From Bacteroidales bacterium (GTDB lineage: Bacteria; Bacteroidota; Bacteroidia; Bacteroidales; UBA12077), in the NCBI GenBank assembly GCA_019038645.1, contig JAHOYT010000054.1, positions 1 through 64,000 on the forward strand: a stretch of 64,000 nucleotides of DNA. Direction: 5' to 3'. Every line of letters begins with the position of its first letter. Within the stretch, counting starts at the first letter, position 1. Shown here one piece after another: positions 19,276-30,900 of the stretch. A model generated the notes under the pieces. That model saw only the letters and a list, made by a program, of their open reading frames with translations, searched no databases and was not told the origin of the DNA. Position numbers and translations under genes: made by a program.

Positions 19276-20063
19276 TGATAAATAACCGAAATACACCGAT
19301 ACTATTCGTACTATTTGGCGGACTAATTTTACTTTTTATTATTAGTCCGTTGCTTAGCATGTTTTTGGCAACAACTCCGCTGCAATTATTCGAAACATCT
19401 AAAGATCCTGAAGTAGTTAATAGTATCTGGCTAACGCTAAGAGTTTCTTTTTTAGCCACTTTGTTTTTTGCTATTGGTGCTATTCCGCTGGCCTATTTTT
19501 TGGCAAGAACAAAATTCAAATTTAAAAAACTTGTAAATGGTATTATTGATTTACCCATTGTAATACCACACTCAGCTGCCGGAATTGCTATTCTTGGATT
19601 TATTTCAAGAGATTCTGTTTTAGGAAAAGTAGCATCTTCGCTTGGGCTTAATTTTGTTGGTCATCCTGTTGGAATAGCGTTAGCAATGGCATTTGTGAGT
19701 ATCCCGTTTTTAATAAATGCTGCCCGCGATGGATTTGAGAGTGTTCCAATAAAACTTGAAAAAACAGCATTAAACCTTGGGGCATCGCCCGTAAGAGTAT
19801 TTTTTACTATATCCTTTCCCCTGGCATGGAAAAATATATTGTCGGGATTAATAATGATGTTTGCCCGTGGATTAAGCGAATTTGGAGCTGTTGTTATTGT
19901 TGCATATCACCCAATGATAACACCTGTACTTATTTTTGAGAGATTTGGTGCATTCGGGTTAAAATATGCAAGGCCTGTCTCAGTTGTATTTATTATTGTA
20001 TGTCTGGTATTCTTTATTTTTTTAAGAACCTTATCGAAAGAAAAACACACAAATAATGCTTAA
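19275..20063 (+). CDS. wtpB: Tungstate ABC transporter permease
   Basis: ModB-like EKTALNLGASPVRVFFTISFPLAWKNILSG; operon context. Confidence 0.88.
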   Translation: MINNRNTPILFVLFGGLILLFIISPLLSMFLATTPLQLFETSKDPEVVNSIWLTLRVSFLATLFFAIGAIPLAYFLARTKFKFKKLVNGIIDLPIVIPHSAAGIAILGFISRDSVLGKVASSLGLNFVGHPVGIALAMAFVSIPFLINAARDGFESVPIKLEKTALNLGASPVRVFFTISFPLAWKNILSGLIMMFARGLSEFGAVVIVAYHPMITPVLIFERFGAFGLKYARPVSVVFIIVCLVFFIFLRTLSKEKHTNNA

Positions 20064-21096
20064 GCTAAAAGATATATCAATTAAGCTCGGGGATTTTCAA
20101 CTGAGAAAAATAAATCTTGAGTTGAATAAAGGAGATTATTATGTTCTTTTAGGTAAATCGGGTGTAGGAAAAACTGTTTTGCTGGAAATTATTGCCGGAC
20201 TTATTAAACCCGATTCAGGTAATGTTTTTATGAATAATACAGAAATAACTAATGAAAAAATACAAAACAGAAAAGTAGGAATTGTTTTTCAGGACTATTC
20301 AGTTTTCCCGCATTTAAATGTAAAACAAAATATCGCATACTCTTTAAAAGGCAAGAAGATTACAAATAGTAAAAAAGAAGTATTAATAAATCAATATGCC
20401 GGATTAACCAATATTACTCACTTGTTAGATCGAAATACTCAAAATTTATCGGGTGGGGAATTACAGCGTGTAGCATTGGCCCGTATGTTGGTTTCAAAAC
20501 CTGAATGCCTGCTTTTAGATGAACCATTAGCTTCCCTTGATATACAATTGAAAGGCGGTTTAAGAAATTTATTACGACAAATAAATCAAAGTGGAGTAAC
20601 TATTTTACATGTAACGCACGATTATGAAGAAGCAATTGCTTTATCGGATAAAGTTGCTGTTATACACGAAGGTGAAATAGTTCAGAGAGGATCAACAAAA
20701 GAAGTATTCCAAAAACCTGCCAATGAGTTTGTTGCCAATTTTACCGGAATAAAGAATTTTTTTCTTGCAGATTTTTCCCCAATTAATAATGCAAAAATTA
20801 ATGGTACACTGGAAATAAACGTTTCAAATAAAGATCAGATAAAAAACGGGAAAATAATTATTCGTGGTGAGGAAATTATCTTATCCAATGAAAAAATGGA
20901 ATCAAGTGCAACTAATAATTTCAAAGGAAAGATAAAACAAATTATCCCGTACTTAACCAATCATGAAATAATTGTTGATATTGGAATTGATTTAACAGTT
21001 GTAATATCTGAAGAATCATTACAAAAATTTAAATTCAGTGAAAATTCTGAAGTTTGGGTTTCCTTTAAATCTACTGCAATAAAGATTATTCCGTAG
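20056..21096 (+). CDS. wtpC: Tungstate ABC transporter ATP-binding protein
   Basis: GKSGVGKT, LSGGELQRVALARM, LLLDEPLASLD; C-terminal TOBE-like region; 8-nt overlap with wtpB. Confidence 0.9.
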   Translation: MLKLKDISIKLGDFQLRKINLELNKGDYYVLLGKSGVGKTVLLEIIAGLIKPDSGNVFMNNTEITNEKIQNRKVGIVFQDYSVFPHLNVKQNIAYSLKGKKITNSKKEVLINQYAGLTNITHLLDRNTQNLSGGELQRVALARMLVSKPECLLLDEPLASLDIQLKGGLRNLLRQINQSGVTILHVTHDYEEAIALSDKVAVIHEGEIVQRGSTKEVFQKPANEFVANFTGIKNFFLADFSPINNAKINGTLEINVSNKDQIKNGKIIIRGEEIILSNEKMESSATNNFKGKIKQIIPYLTNHEIIVDIGIDLTVVISEESLQKFKFSENSEVWVSFKSTAIKIIP

Positions 21097-21127
21097 AACA
21101 CATCCATATCATTATTCTTAATTGTAA

Positions 21128-22426
21128 TTATAATCTTCGATAAATATGTTTAGGTGCGAATATAGTTAAGGTGACAAGTCGTGCAATCATAAATATCATA
21201 AATGCAGCCCATAATCCATGATTATTAAAATAGTGATGCAAAATAAAATATGAAGGAATAAAAATTAAATAAGTCGAAATTAGCATGGCATTTCGCATAC
21301 TTGCCGATGCTGTTACCCCAATAAAAATTCCATCCCAGATAAAAGCTCCGAATGTTATAACAGGAATCAGGTAAATCCAGAATAAGTAAGTTTGAATATT
21401 TTGAATTACTTCTGAATTATTGGTTAAAATTTTTAGCAGTAAATTATCTCCAAAATAATAAACAATGGTGAAGATAGCTGCCATTAATAATCCCCAATAA
21501 AATAATAGTTTGCTTACTTTAATCAGGCTTGTTTTATCACGTGCTCCGAAATATTTGCCTGCCAAAGCTTCTCCTGCATAGGCAAATCCATCAACTACGT
21601 GTGCATAAATCATAAAAAACTGAAGTAACAAAGTGTTTACTGCCAGTAAAGTATCTCCGTATTTAGCTGATTTTGCAGTAAAGAATGATAGTGCAAAAAC
21701 TAAACTAATGGTTCTTATAAATATGTCCTTATTTACATTTAAGAATTTTTTAAGTGCATTCAGTTGAAGAATCTCTTTGAAGATCAGATACTGTTTTAAT
21801 CTTTTCGAATTCTTCCGTAAGAAAATGACTCCAAGAATTAATCCTAAGTATTGAGCCAGTACAGTTCCAAGTGCAACTCCATCGGATTTCATTCCAAATA
21901 CCTTGATGAATAAAACATTGAAGCCTACATTCAACAGATTAACAGTAATAGCAATAATCATCGGGATTTTGGCATTTTGCATTCCAATGTACCAGCCTGA
22001 TATAGAATAAAGAGCAATGGTTGCAGGAGCAGCCCAAATCCGGATATAAAAATATTGCCGGGCAAAAAATTCTACTTCGTTACTACCGCCAATGAAAAAA
22101 AAGCTTAATAAATCGATTGGTTTTTGAATGATAAGTAAAAATACTGCACCTATAAATCCTACAAAAAGAGCTCTGTACAAAATAAAAAAACTTTCACGAA
22201 AATCTTTTTTGCCATAGGATTGTGCTGCAAAACCACTGGTTCCTATTCGCAGGAAACTAAATCCCCAGTAAATAAAATTGAATATCATGCTTCCAAGGGC
22301 AATGGCTCCAATGTAAACTTTGGAATCAAGATGACCAACTAAAGCCAGATCTACAATTCCGAGTAGAGGTATTGTAATATTACTAATGATATTCGGAACG
22401 GCAATATTTAAAATTCGTCGGTTCAA
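21128..22426 (-). CDS. MATE family efflux transporter (DinF-like)
   Basis: Twelve-TM MATE pattern; NIAVPNIISNITIPLLGIVDLALVGHL. Confidence 0.9.
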   Translation of the reverse strand: MNRRILNIAVPNIISNITIPLLGIVDLALVGHLDSKVYIGAIALGSMIFNFIYWGFSFLRIGTSGFAAQSYGKKDFRESFFILYRALFVGFIGAVFLLIIQKPIDLLSFFFIGGSNEVEFFARQYFYIRIWAAPATIALYSISGWYIGMQNAKIPMIIAITVNLLNVGFNVLFIKVFGMKSDGVALGTVLAQYLGLILGVIFLRKNSKRLKQYLIFKEILQLNALKKFLNVNKDIFIRTISLVFALSFFTAKSAKYGDTLLAVNTLLLQFFMIYAHVVDGFAYAGEALAGKYFGARDKTSLIKVSKLLFYWGLLMAAIFTIVYYFGDNLLLKILTNNSEVIQNIQTYLFWIYLIPVITFGAFIWDGIFIGVTASASMRNAMLISTYLIFIPSYFILHHYFNNHGLWAAFMIFMIARLVTLTIFAPKHIYRRL

Positions 22427-22505
22427 ATCCCTTGTTTTTGTGGTACGAAAGTAATTTTTAAAAAAATATTAAACAATTGGAAGTCTTCTTTGTTATAAAG
22501 TAAAA

Positions 22506-22528
22506 TTAATTAGAATCGATCTAAATAA
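22506..22528 (+). promoter_or_regulatory. Inverted repeat TTAATTAGA-ATCGA-TCTAAATAA upstream of SOD genes
   Basis: 9-nt arms with one mismatch. Confidence 0.4.
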
Positions 22529-22560
22529 ATAATATTTAACTAATAACAAAGAATAAAATT

Positions 22561-22920
22561 ATGGCTTTTAAATTACCGGAATTAACATATAAGTACAATG
22601 CATTAGAGCCTTACATCGATGCACAAACAATGGAAATACATCACACTAAGCATCATGCAGGGTATACTAACAATTTGAATAATGCTATTAAAGGTACAGA
22701 ATTAGATAACAAATCCATAGAGGATATAGTAAAGGATATTTCTAAATATCCTGTTGCAGTCAGGAATAATGGAGGCGGATTATATAATCACAAGTTATTC
22801 CGTGAAATAATGACGCCAAATGGTGGTGGTGAACCAACCGGAGATTTATCTCCGGTTTTTTTGTTATGGCAGGATTCATTTTCTGGTCATTTATCTTTAA
22901 ATTTGTTTAAAATAAATTAA
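22561..22920 (+). pseudogene. 5' fragment of a Fe/Mn superoxide dismutase; homology ends near GGGEPTGDL
   Basis: Clear SOD N-terminal half ([17 protein letters not shown]...[26 protein letters not shown]), then unrelated tail over a terminator; lacks C-terminal metal ligands. Confidence 0.75.
22836..22862 (+). terminator. Terminator hairpin inside the truncated SOD ORF
   Basis: AACCGGAGA-TTTA-TCTCCGGTT followed by T-tract. Confidence 0.75.
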
Positions 22921-22938
22921 CAACCTAAAATAGATCTC

Positions 22939-23514
22939 ATGGCTTTCGAATTACCTAACCTACCCTATGCATATGATGCTTTAGAACCGTTTATTTCAAA
23001 ACAAACACTGGAATTTCACCACGACAAGCACCATGCGGCTTATGTAAATAATCTAAATAATTTAATAAAAGGCACGGAGTTTGAAAATGCCAATATCGTT
23101 GATATTATTACCAAAGCTAAAGGTGGTATTTTTAACAATGCAGCTCAGGTTTGGAATCATACATTTTATTTTGATCAGTTTGGGAAAAACAAAATTGAAA
23201 AATTGAGTGGTCAGTTATTGGTAGCAATTAATGCCAGCTTTGGATCATTTGACGAGTTCAAGGAGAAATTTTCTGTAGCAGCAAAAACTCTGTTTGGATC
23301 AGGTTGGGCATGGTTGGTTAAAAAACCAAATGGAAGCCTGGAAATTATTCAGACTTCAAATGCAACAAACCCATTAACTGAAGGTTTGATCCCAATTTTA
23401 ACCTGCGATGTTTGGGAGCACGCTTATTATCTTGATTATCAGAATAAACGTCCTGATTATGTAGGGAACTTCTGGAGCCTGATTGATTGGGAAATTGTTT
23501 CGGGTCGATACTAA
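22939..23514 (+). CDS. sodB: Fe/Mn superoxide dismutase
   Basis: LEFHHDKHHAAYVNNLN, QVWNHTFYF, DVWEHAYYLDYQNKRPDYV ligands intact; own TAAATTTG box at 22898-22905. Confidence 0.95.
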   Translation: MAFELPNLPYAYDALEPFISKQTLEFHHDKHHAAYVNNLNNLIKGTEFENANIVDIITKAKGGIFNNAAQVWNHTFYFDQFGKNKIEKLSGQLLVAINASFGSFDEFKEKFSVAAKTLFGSGWAWLVKKPNGSLEIIQTSNATNPLTEGLIPILTCDVWEHAYYLDYQNKRPDYVGNFWSLIDWEIVSGRY

Positions 23515-23545
23515 CAGAGAGTATTTAAAATGATTTTAAATTGAC

Positions 23546-23571
23546 TAATCAGGTAATTGATTACCTAATTA
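23546..23571 (+). promoter_or_regulatory. Inverted repeat TAATCAGGTAAT-TG-ATTACCTAATTA upstream of rubrerythrin
   Basis: 12-nt arms, one mismatch. Confidence 0.5.
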
Positions 23572-23636
23572 TTGTGTTGAATTTTATATATTCGGGGTCA
23601 TTAAATATTAAAAGTAATTACATAAAACAATAAATT

Positions 23637-24212
23637 ATGAGCTCTTTAAAAGGAACACGTACAGAACAGAACTTATTAAAATCATTTGCCGGCGAATCAC
23701 AGGCAAAAAACAGGTATGAGTTTTTTGCTAAAGTGGCAAAAAAAGAAGGTTACGAACAAATTGCTGAATTCTTCAATGAAACTGCATTACAAGAACAACA
23801 ACATGCTAAAACTTTTTTCAAATTCCTTGAAGGAGGAGTGGTTGAAATAACAGCTTCATATCCTGCAGGAGTTATCGGTACAACAGCAGAAAATTTAAAA
23901 GCTGCAGCTGAGGGAGAAAATGAAGAATGGACAGATCTTTATCCTGAATTTGCAAGAATAGCTGAAGAGGAAGGATTTAAAAAAATTGCTATTGCTTACA
24001 AATTAATTGCTAAAGTAGAAGCAGAGCATGAGAAAAGATATTTAAAACTTCTGGAGAATATCGAAAGCGGAAAAGTTTTTGCACGTGAAGAAAAAGTGCG
24101 TTGGGTTTGTCGTAAGTGCGGACATGTTCACGAAGGCACAAAAGCTTTAAAGAATTGTCCTGTTTGTGCTCATCCGGAAGCATATTTCGAAATTGAGAAA
24201 ACAAATTATTAA
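23637..24212 (+). CDS. rbr: Rubrerythrin
   Basis: Ferritin-like ExxH motifs plus C-terminal rubredoxin CRKCGHVHEG...CPVCAHPEAYF. Confidence 0.95.
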   Translation: MSSLKGTRTEQNLLKSFAGESQAKNRYEFFAKVAKKEGYEQIAEFFNETALQEQQHAKTFFKFLEGGVVEITASYPAGVIGTTAENLKAAAEGENEEWTDLYPEFARIAEEEGFKKIAIAYKLIAKVEAEHEKRYLKLLENIESGKVFAREEKVRWVCRKCGHVHEGTKALKNCPVCAHPEAYFEIEKTNY

Positions 24213-24232
24213 AATATTCAAATGCAGATTTT

Positions 24233-24261
24233 AAAAGATGGTCAGATTTAGACCATCTTTT
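24233..24261 (+). terminator. Terminator of rubrerythrin gene
   Basis: AAAAGATGGTC-AGATTTA-GACCATCTTTT plus T-tract. Confidence 0.8.
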
Positions 24262-24289
24262 TTTGTATCTTTTCGAAAAAATAAATAGT

Positions 24290-24856
24290 ATGATAAAAGA
24301 ATTAGTATTAAAAAACAGAAGTTATCGCAGGTTTTATCAGGATCATTTAATTACTCCTGATAATTTAAGGGAATTAGTTGATCTGGCAAGACTTTCTGCT
24401 TCAGGAAAAAATCTGCAGCCATTAAAGTATTTTATTTCGGCAGATAATGTAACAAACGAAAAGATTTTTTCAACACTTGCATGGGCCGGATATTTAAAGG
24501 ATTGGGACGGACCGGAGGAAGGAGAGAAACCCGCAGGCTATATTGTTATTTTGGGAGATACACGCTTAACAAAAAACTATTTCTGTGATCATGGAATAGC
24601 ATCACAAAGTATGCTCCTGGGTGCAGTTGAAAAAGGCCTCGGAGGTTGTATTTTTGCTTCAATAAAAAGAGAGAAATTAAAGGAGCTATTAAAGGTTGAG
24701 GATTATTTTGAGATTTTATTGGTTTTGGCTTTAGGCAAACCTAAAGAAGAAGTTGTAACGGAAGATGTTGTTGATGATAACATAAAATATTACCGTGATG
24801 AAAATCAGGTTCATCATGTTCCAAAAAGAACTCTGCAGGAAATTATTATTTCATAA
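24290..24856 (+). CDS. Nitroreductase family protein
   Basis: VLKNRSYRRFYQD...LRELVDLARLSASGKNLQPL; ATG 24290 preferred over TTG 24263, which lies in the preceding terminator T-tract. Confidence 0.88.
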   Translation: MIKELVLKNRSYRRFYQDHLITPDNLRELVDLARLSASGKNLQPLKYFISADNVTNEKIFSTLAWAGYLKDWDGPEEGEKPAGYIVILGDTRLTKNYFCDHGIASQSMLLGAVEKGLGGCIFASIKREKLKELLKVEDYFEILLVLALGKPKEEVVTEDVVDDNIKYYRDENQVHHVPKRTLQEIIIS

Positions 24857-24889
24857 TAAGAAAGCCGGAAATAGTCCGGCTTTCTTATT
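24855..24889 (+). terminator. Long-stem bidirectional terminator
   Basis: AATAAGAAAGCCGGA-N5-TCCGGCTTTCTTATT between convergent genes. Confidence 0.8.
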
Positions 24890-24903
24890 TGTACTTTCAT
24901 TTA

Positions 24904-27900
24904 TCATTGTATAATCAGTTTCCTCAAATAATATTTATCATCAATTCTGAATCTTATGTAATAAATACCATTAGCGTATGGATTAACATCTATATGCTTC
25001 GTTGTATTCTGAACATTTGATAATTTGTTGTTATACAGAATTTGTCCGTTAATATTTATTATTTCTATTACAACATCAGTTGATTTTTCATTTTCAAGAA
25101 TTATACTCAGACTTTCGGAAACAGGATTTGGATAATAAGTAATTTTATATCCTTCTCCCTTAATTAAATTATCAATTCCGGTTATTTTTTCACAATATAT
25201 CTCTCCCATGCCCTGACATCCTAACGCATCAGTTACCGTAACTGTATAAGTATCTGTTTCTGTTACTGTAATTGTTGGAGTTGTGTCTCCTGTGGACCAT
25301 AAATAAGAACTATAAGTATCGAATATAATTATTTCATAACTGTCTGAAAAGCGTACCGTATCACTTCCCATATCAACAACAGGTTGGCTAATTTCAATAG
25401 GATTATCAGATAAAGTATCATTAACTGCATTTTCATCACCGCCTAATTTAACAAAAGGTTTAAATTCATAATCTCCTGCAGCATCAAATGTAATATCATC
25501 GGCAAAAGTATAATCGATTGTAGTACTTGCATTCAGAGTCGAGCTTAAGTTGGTATTTTCAAGTACAATAGGTCCGTTCCCAATACGATATCCAACATCT
25601 AAATAAGATCCGGACGTAATGTTAACTTCTCCTAAATTTTCAATAGTAATTTCAACCTGATATGTTTTTCCCGATTGCCAGCATTCCGATACAGGTGATT
25701 TTAAAACTGTTACTCCCAAATCAGGAGTTATATCAAATATAACCATAACTGAATCTGAAGCCACACAGCCTAAATCATTGGTTACAGTAACGGCATAATA
25801 ATTATTCAGTGTTTGGGTATTGATATCTACAGTATAAGTCTGAAGGTCACTTTCATCAAACCATTCATAAATGACATAACCACTGCCAGCATCAAGTACA
25901 TACTCTGTATTAGCTGTATTTACAGTTTCTCCCAGATCGAGATCTGGTTTTGGGTGGTCAATTATTATTGTAGTTGTATCAATTAGATCAACGTCAAGAC
26001 TGGTCAGTTTGGCAAATACATTAAATTCGTGTGGCTTGTTTTCTGTTAAATCAGCATCATTTCCTGATAATGTGAATAAGCTTGTACTATCAGGATAAAG
26101 AATCTCAGTTAAATTAAACAATTCACTTACATAAGGATCAGAATTTAATAAATATCCTACTTCCAGTTGTTCTCCAATTTGCAATGTATCTGCTCCATTA
26201 TTTATTACTCCAATAATAACAGTTTCAGTTGTGGTTAAATCACATTTTACAACAGGAGAATTAATTGAGTCGGCAGTAACATTATAAGTGTAAATATTAA
26301 GGTAATCGGTTGTGGTACATCCGTTTACGTCTGCAACTGTTAAAGTGTATTCCTTTGAAGCCAGATATGTTACATTTAATGTTTGGCCTACTGTCCCGTC
26401 ACTCCAGTTATAAGCATTGAAACCGCCAGGTGCTACAATTGAAACAGTATCGGGTTGTGTGGTTAGTATATCGTCACCTATTTCAACATCAGGGAAGCCG
26501 AATGTTTTTATTGCATCAATTAATGTGTCATTTGTTGTATTCACATCCAGGTTATAAGCTGTGAATAACTTAAACTTGTGTGTCTTTATTAATGAAACAT
26601 CAACCTGGTCTGCAAAAGTATAATTAACAGTTTGAGAAGGCCCCAGATCTGCTTCTAAAGTAAAGTTTTCAACCACGGGAACTTCGCCTTCTAAAATATA
26701 GCCGACAGGAATAACAGTGTCCGTATATAAAATGTCCAGACTATAATTTTTAATAGTAATAGTTACGTTCTCATTAGCTGAATTTTCACAAGCATTAGTG
26801 GGACTAACCATAGCATTTATTCCTACATTATAGGTAATAATATGAGTTGAATCAACACTGGTAATACAATCATGCATGTCAGTAACTGTTACCTTATATT
26901 TTTTAGAAAAATTATCACTTACTGAAAGGCTGTTACTTCCTGAAGAACCATCACTCCAGTTATATGTTTTAAAGCCGCTTTGTACAATTAATTCTACAGT
27001 ATCTGCACTTGTTGTAAAAATAGTATCATAAGGAAGTGAAACAGTCGGATATCCATAAGTTTCCAGGGCTCCGTCGAAACTATCGTTTAATGAATTGGCA
27101 TCTTGTTCTGAGTTAAGCTCTATTACAAATGAATAACTTCCGTCAATATTCGGATCTACAGTATTTGTTAAGGTCAGTGTTCTGTCAATACCCGATCCCA
27201 AATCACTCGCGAGAGTAACTGTGTCATTTACCCATCCAGCGCCATTAAAATCAAATCTGAACGGAATTTTAGTACCTGTTAAATATGTATTGCCACTGTA
27301 ATTATGAATTGATACCTGTATTGGTTCAGTGGTCGTATGTCCGCAGTCACTTACAGGATTTATTACACTGTTAATTCCAAAATCATATGTTTGAACAAAA
27401 ACGGAATCAGAATCGCTTCCGCATGCAAAATTATCTGTAACCGTTACATAAAACCAGTTACTTAAATTGTTTGGTGGTTTAATAGAATCATTTGTTTCTG
27501 CTGTGTTCCATATATAATTCAAATAGCCAGCTGTAGCAACTAAATCCAATGTATCTGCTTGTGATGTGTACGCAGTATCATAATTTAGATTGACATCAAC
27601 ATAACCGTTTGTATTAATTATACTGGTTACAGTATCATCGGCATGATTCAGGTCTTTTAATACATTAGTGAATACCTTGACCGTATAAGCTCCTGGTGTT
27701 TTTAGATCACACTTTTCGTTATATGTAAAATCGGCATTACCTCCTATACCGATTTCAGAAGAAACGAATAAAGTATCCTCAACAACCGGATTATTATTAA
27801 TCTGATAACCCAGTAAAACCGTATCAGTATCACTTATAACACTTATGCCATTATTTATAAAACGCACTGATAATTCAGTAAGCAGGTTTCGTTCACAGGA

Positions 27901-30900
27901 ATCAGCTGTTTCGGTATAAAGGACATCCATTGTAAGATCAATTAAAGAAGAAACAATTTCAATTGAATCCTGAGCTGAACAACCAGCAAGGTTTGTAACA
28001 GTTACATAATGCATTCCTGTCTGTGTTACATCCCATGTTTGTGTTGCTGCAGAGTTATCCGGAGGTGGTAATAACCACGCATAGGTATCATATCCTGCTT
28101 CTGCATCTAATGTTATATCTGTTATAGGATTTCCTCCAACAATATCTTCAAACGGGTTGTAATTTGGCATTCCGGTAACTGAAATAGTTGTTGAAAGAGT
28201 GTCGTTACTTACCGTTTCATTATAGAAATAAGTATTATTCTCCAGTTTTGTATAAACCGTAAAACCAAAATCACCTGCATACGACATATCAACAGTTGTT
28301 CCGAAAGTAAAAAGTACATTGTTGCCGTATAATAAATCGCTGGCCAGAGTTAAAGTATCATTAATAATATCGGAATTAAATTCTAACGTTAGTGGAATTT
28401 TTGTGCCTGATTTAATAGTATTTATTCCGTAATTTTCAACATAAACTTTAACTTCAGTATCTGCACCAATTTCACAGTCTGTAACCGGTTCTGATATTGA
28501 ACTGATTCCAACATCAACAGGTGCGTTATAAATTCGGATATCATCAATCCCAAATCCTTCATAATTATTTGTTTCGTTACTTTCAAAAACAAATTTAAAC
28601 TTAACACTACTTTGATTCATTACATCTAACGGAAGAAGTTGTCTGAAAGAAAGCCATTCTCCATTAGTAGTGTCGATTCCAGGTAACTCCAGATCACTAA
28701 TATTTGCTTCGGTGTACCAGTTCCAGTAAAAATCTCCGTCATCAGGAACTATGTTCCATGAAGTTCCTTCGTTTAATGAATACAATAGTGATAATCCATC
28801 AGTTTTATCTTCCGAAATTCCTTTACATTTAAATTCGAATACAATAGAATCCGATCCACTAAAATTAAAACACGGGCTTAATAAATATGAGGAATCATTA
28901 TTTGAGTATAATCCGTCAGGATTTGTAACCCATGCCTTTGTACCTGAAGCTGCAGCATCAATTATAATATAATTCGGCTCCCCATATTCCCATGAAGAAT
29001 TTGTACCTCCTGATAAATAATATCCATAATTAGTTTCAAAATCTTCGTAATAAGGCAAACTATAAGTTGGTGTAATAAATATAGTAGTATCAATTCTGTT
29101 GTTTGTATTGTCCTCATCACCAGCCAAATGAGTTGTTGCATAAACATTGTTATACCAACCTGGTACTGTCAAATCAATTGGTTTGTCAATCTGATAAACT
29201 ATAAAGTCATCAATTGCAATATTGGGATTTATAATAGTGTCATATGAAATAGTTTCACCATCATCAAACGAGTAACTTACTGGTAATGGATCGTTTAATA
29301 ATTCTCCTGCATAGTTTTGTATTTTTACTTCAACATATTCTTCGCTGGTATGTCCGCAACCATCCAGAGGAGCAATCCATTCTGTAATTCCAACATCTTT
29401 AGATATATAGTTGCCAATTATTATTACGTCTTCAATATTCCACCCTGTATATGCATTAACGGCTCCTGTTTCCCCTAAAGTATATTTTAATTTTGCAATT
29501 TCTTGTCGTTCAAAAACAGAACTAATGTCTAAGGATTTATAATACCATGAATTTTCTGTATAAAAACCGCTACCACTCCAGATAGCTGTCCAGTCTGTCC
29601 CGTTTGAGGATCCAAGAATTTTTGCGTAGTCTTGAAAATCGACATTGAGCCACCTATAATATGTAAGGTAAATATCTTTATAATACTTAAAATTTAAAGT
29701 AGGGAGTTCTGCTACATAGGCAGTGTCGGCAATTCCATTTGCATATAAACCATCATCTGTTAAATCTGTGCCCAAAACATAACTACCGCTATATGCTTCT
29801 TCAGGATCTGCATTTCCGTTTGCTCCAAATAGTCCAAGTGGAATTGCTCGTTCAAATTCACCGGTAAGTCTCCATCCCTTATCTGTTTCAAAATTATCAA
29901 TAAAAACAGATTCATAAATTGTTCTTGAAGCTTCCGGCGATTTATCTGCAAATGGATATAAATAGTTATTTATTTTAATTCCTGATTCTTCAATATAAAC
30001 ATCAGCAATATGTCCGTGCATTTCATGACTTAAGTCTTCTTTAATATCATATGTTATCCAAATTGAACTTAATTTTCTGGGAATATCATAATTTAGGTTA
30101 TCAAAAACTCCTATTCCTGAATTGAAATTACCAGAAGCCAGCAAATTCGTTGTTGAAAAAATTGTATCATCTGTTGCATATATTTTTAAACCATTAATTT
30201 CAAGATCATCATCGGATGTATTTAATGTTTTTACAGCTAAGGAATCTAAAATTAATGTTCCATCATTTCCTTCAACAACCAGATCAATTCTCATTATCGG
30301 GTTGTTAGTGGTTCCTGTAGGTATAAATGATGAATTAGTTTGCTTTATAGTAATAGAACTTAAATATTTTGCTATGATTCCGGTTTCAACAATTTGTATC
30401 TCGTCGATACAAACACCGTGGCCATATCCGGTTATTCCCTCAAAACCAATATAGTAAGTTGATGAAATACTGCTGTCAGGTAATAATATATTGCGGGCAG
30501 TCCAATCTGTTACAGGTAAAAGATATTCCTCAAGCAAAACCCATGAGCTGTCTTCACCTCTTTTATAATATACTTTTAATCTATCCCACCAATCTTGTTC
30601 GTCCCACCAAATATCCTGGGCATGTCCAAATCTTAATTCAGGTTTAATTATATCCGCTATATCTATGGAGGGAGTTATAAGTCTGGTTGCTTCATTATTA
30701 TAACTTTGATACTGGAATATAGCATTATAAGTACTTCCATTATAACCTGAAGCAGGATTTCCCTGATGACCTCCACTCATTGATTCCCAATCAATTTGAC
30801 TTGAACCAACGACTTTTTCCTGTGTCCATCCGGATGGAAGAGCAGGTGGAACAATGCTTTCAAAGTCTTCACTAAAAACTACTGTTTGTGAATAAACTGC

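Noticed and set aside
24263-24289. TTG start of the nitroreductase
   Set aside because: Located in the T-tract of the preceding rubrerythrin terminator; ATG 24290 is preferred.
30122-30454. 110-aa plus-strand ORF within the giant minus-strand T9SS gene
   Set aside because: Antisense shadow; surrounding frame is continuous coding sequence on the other strand.
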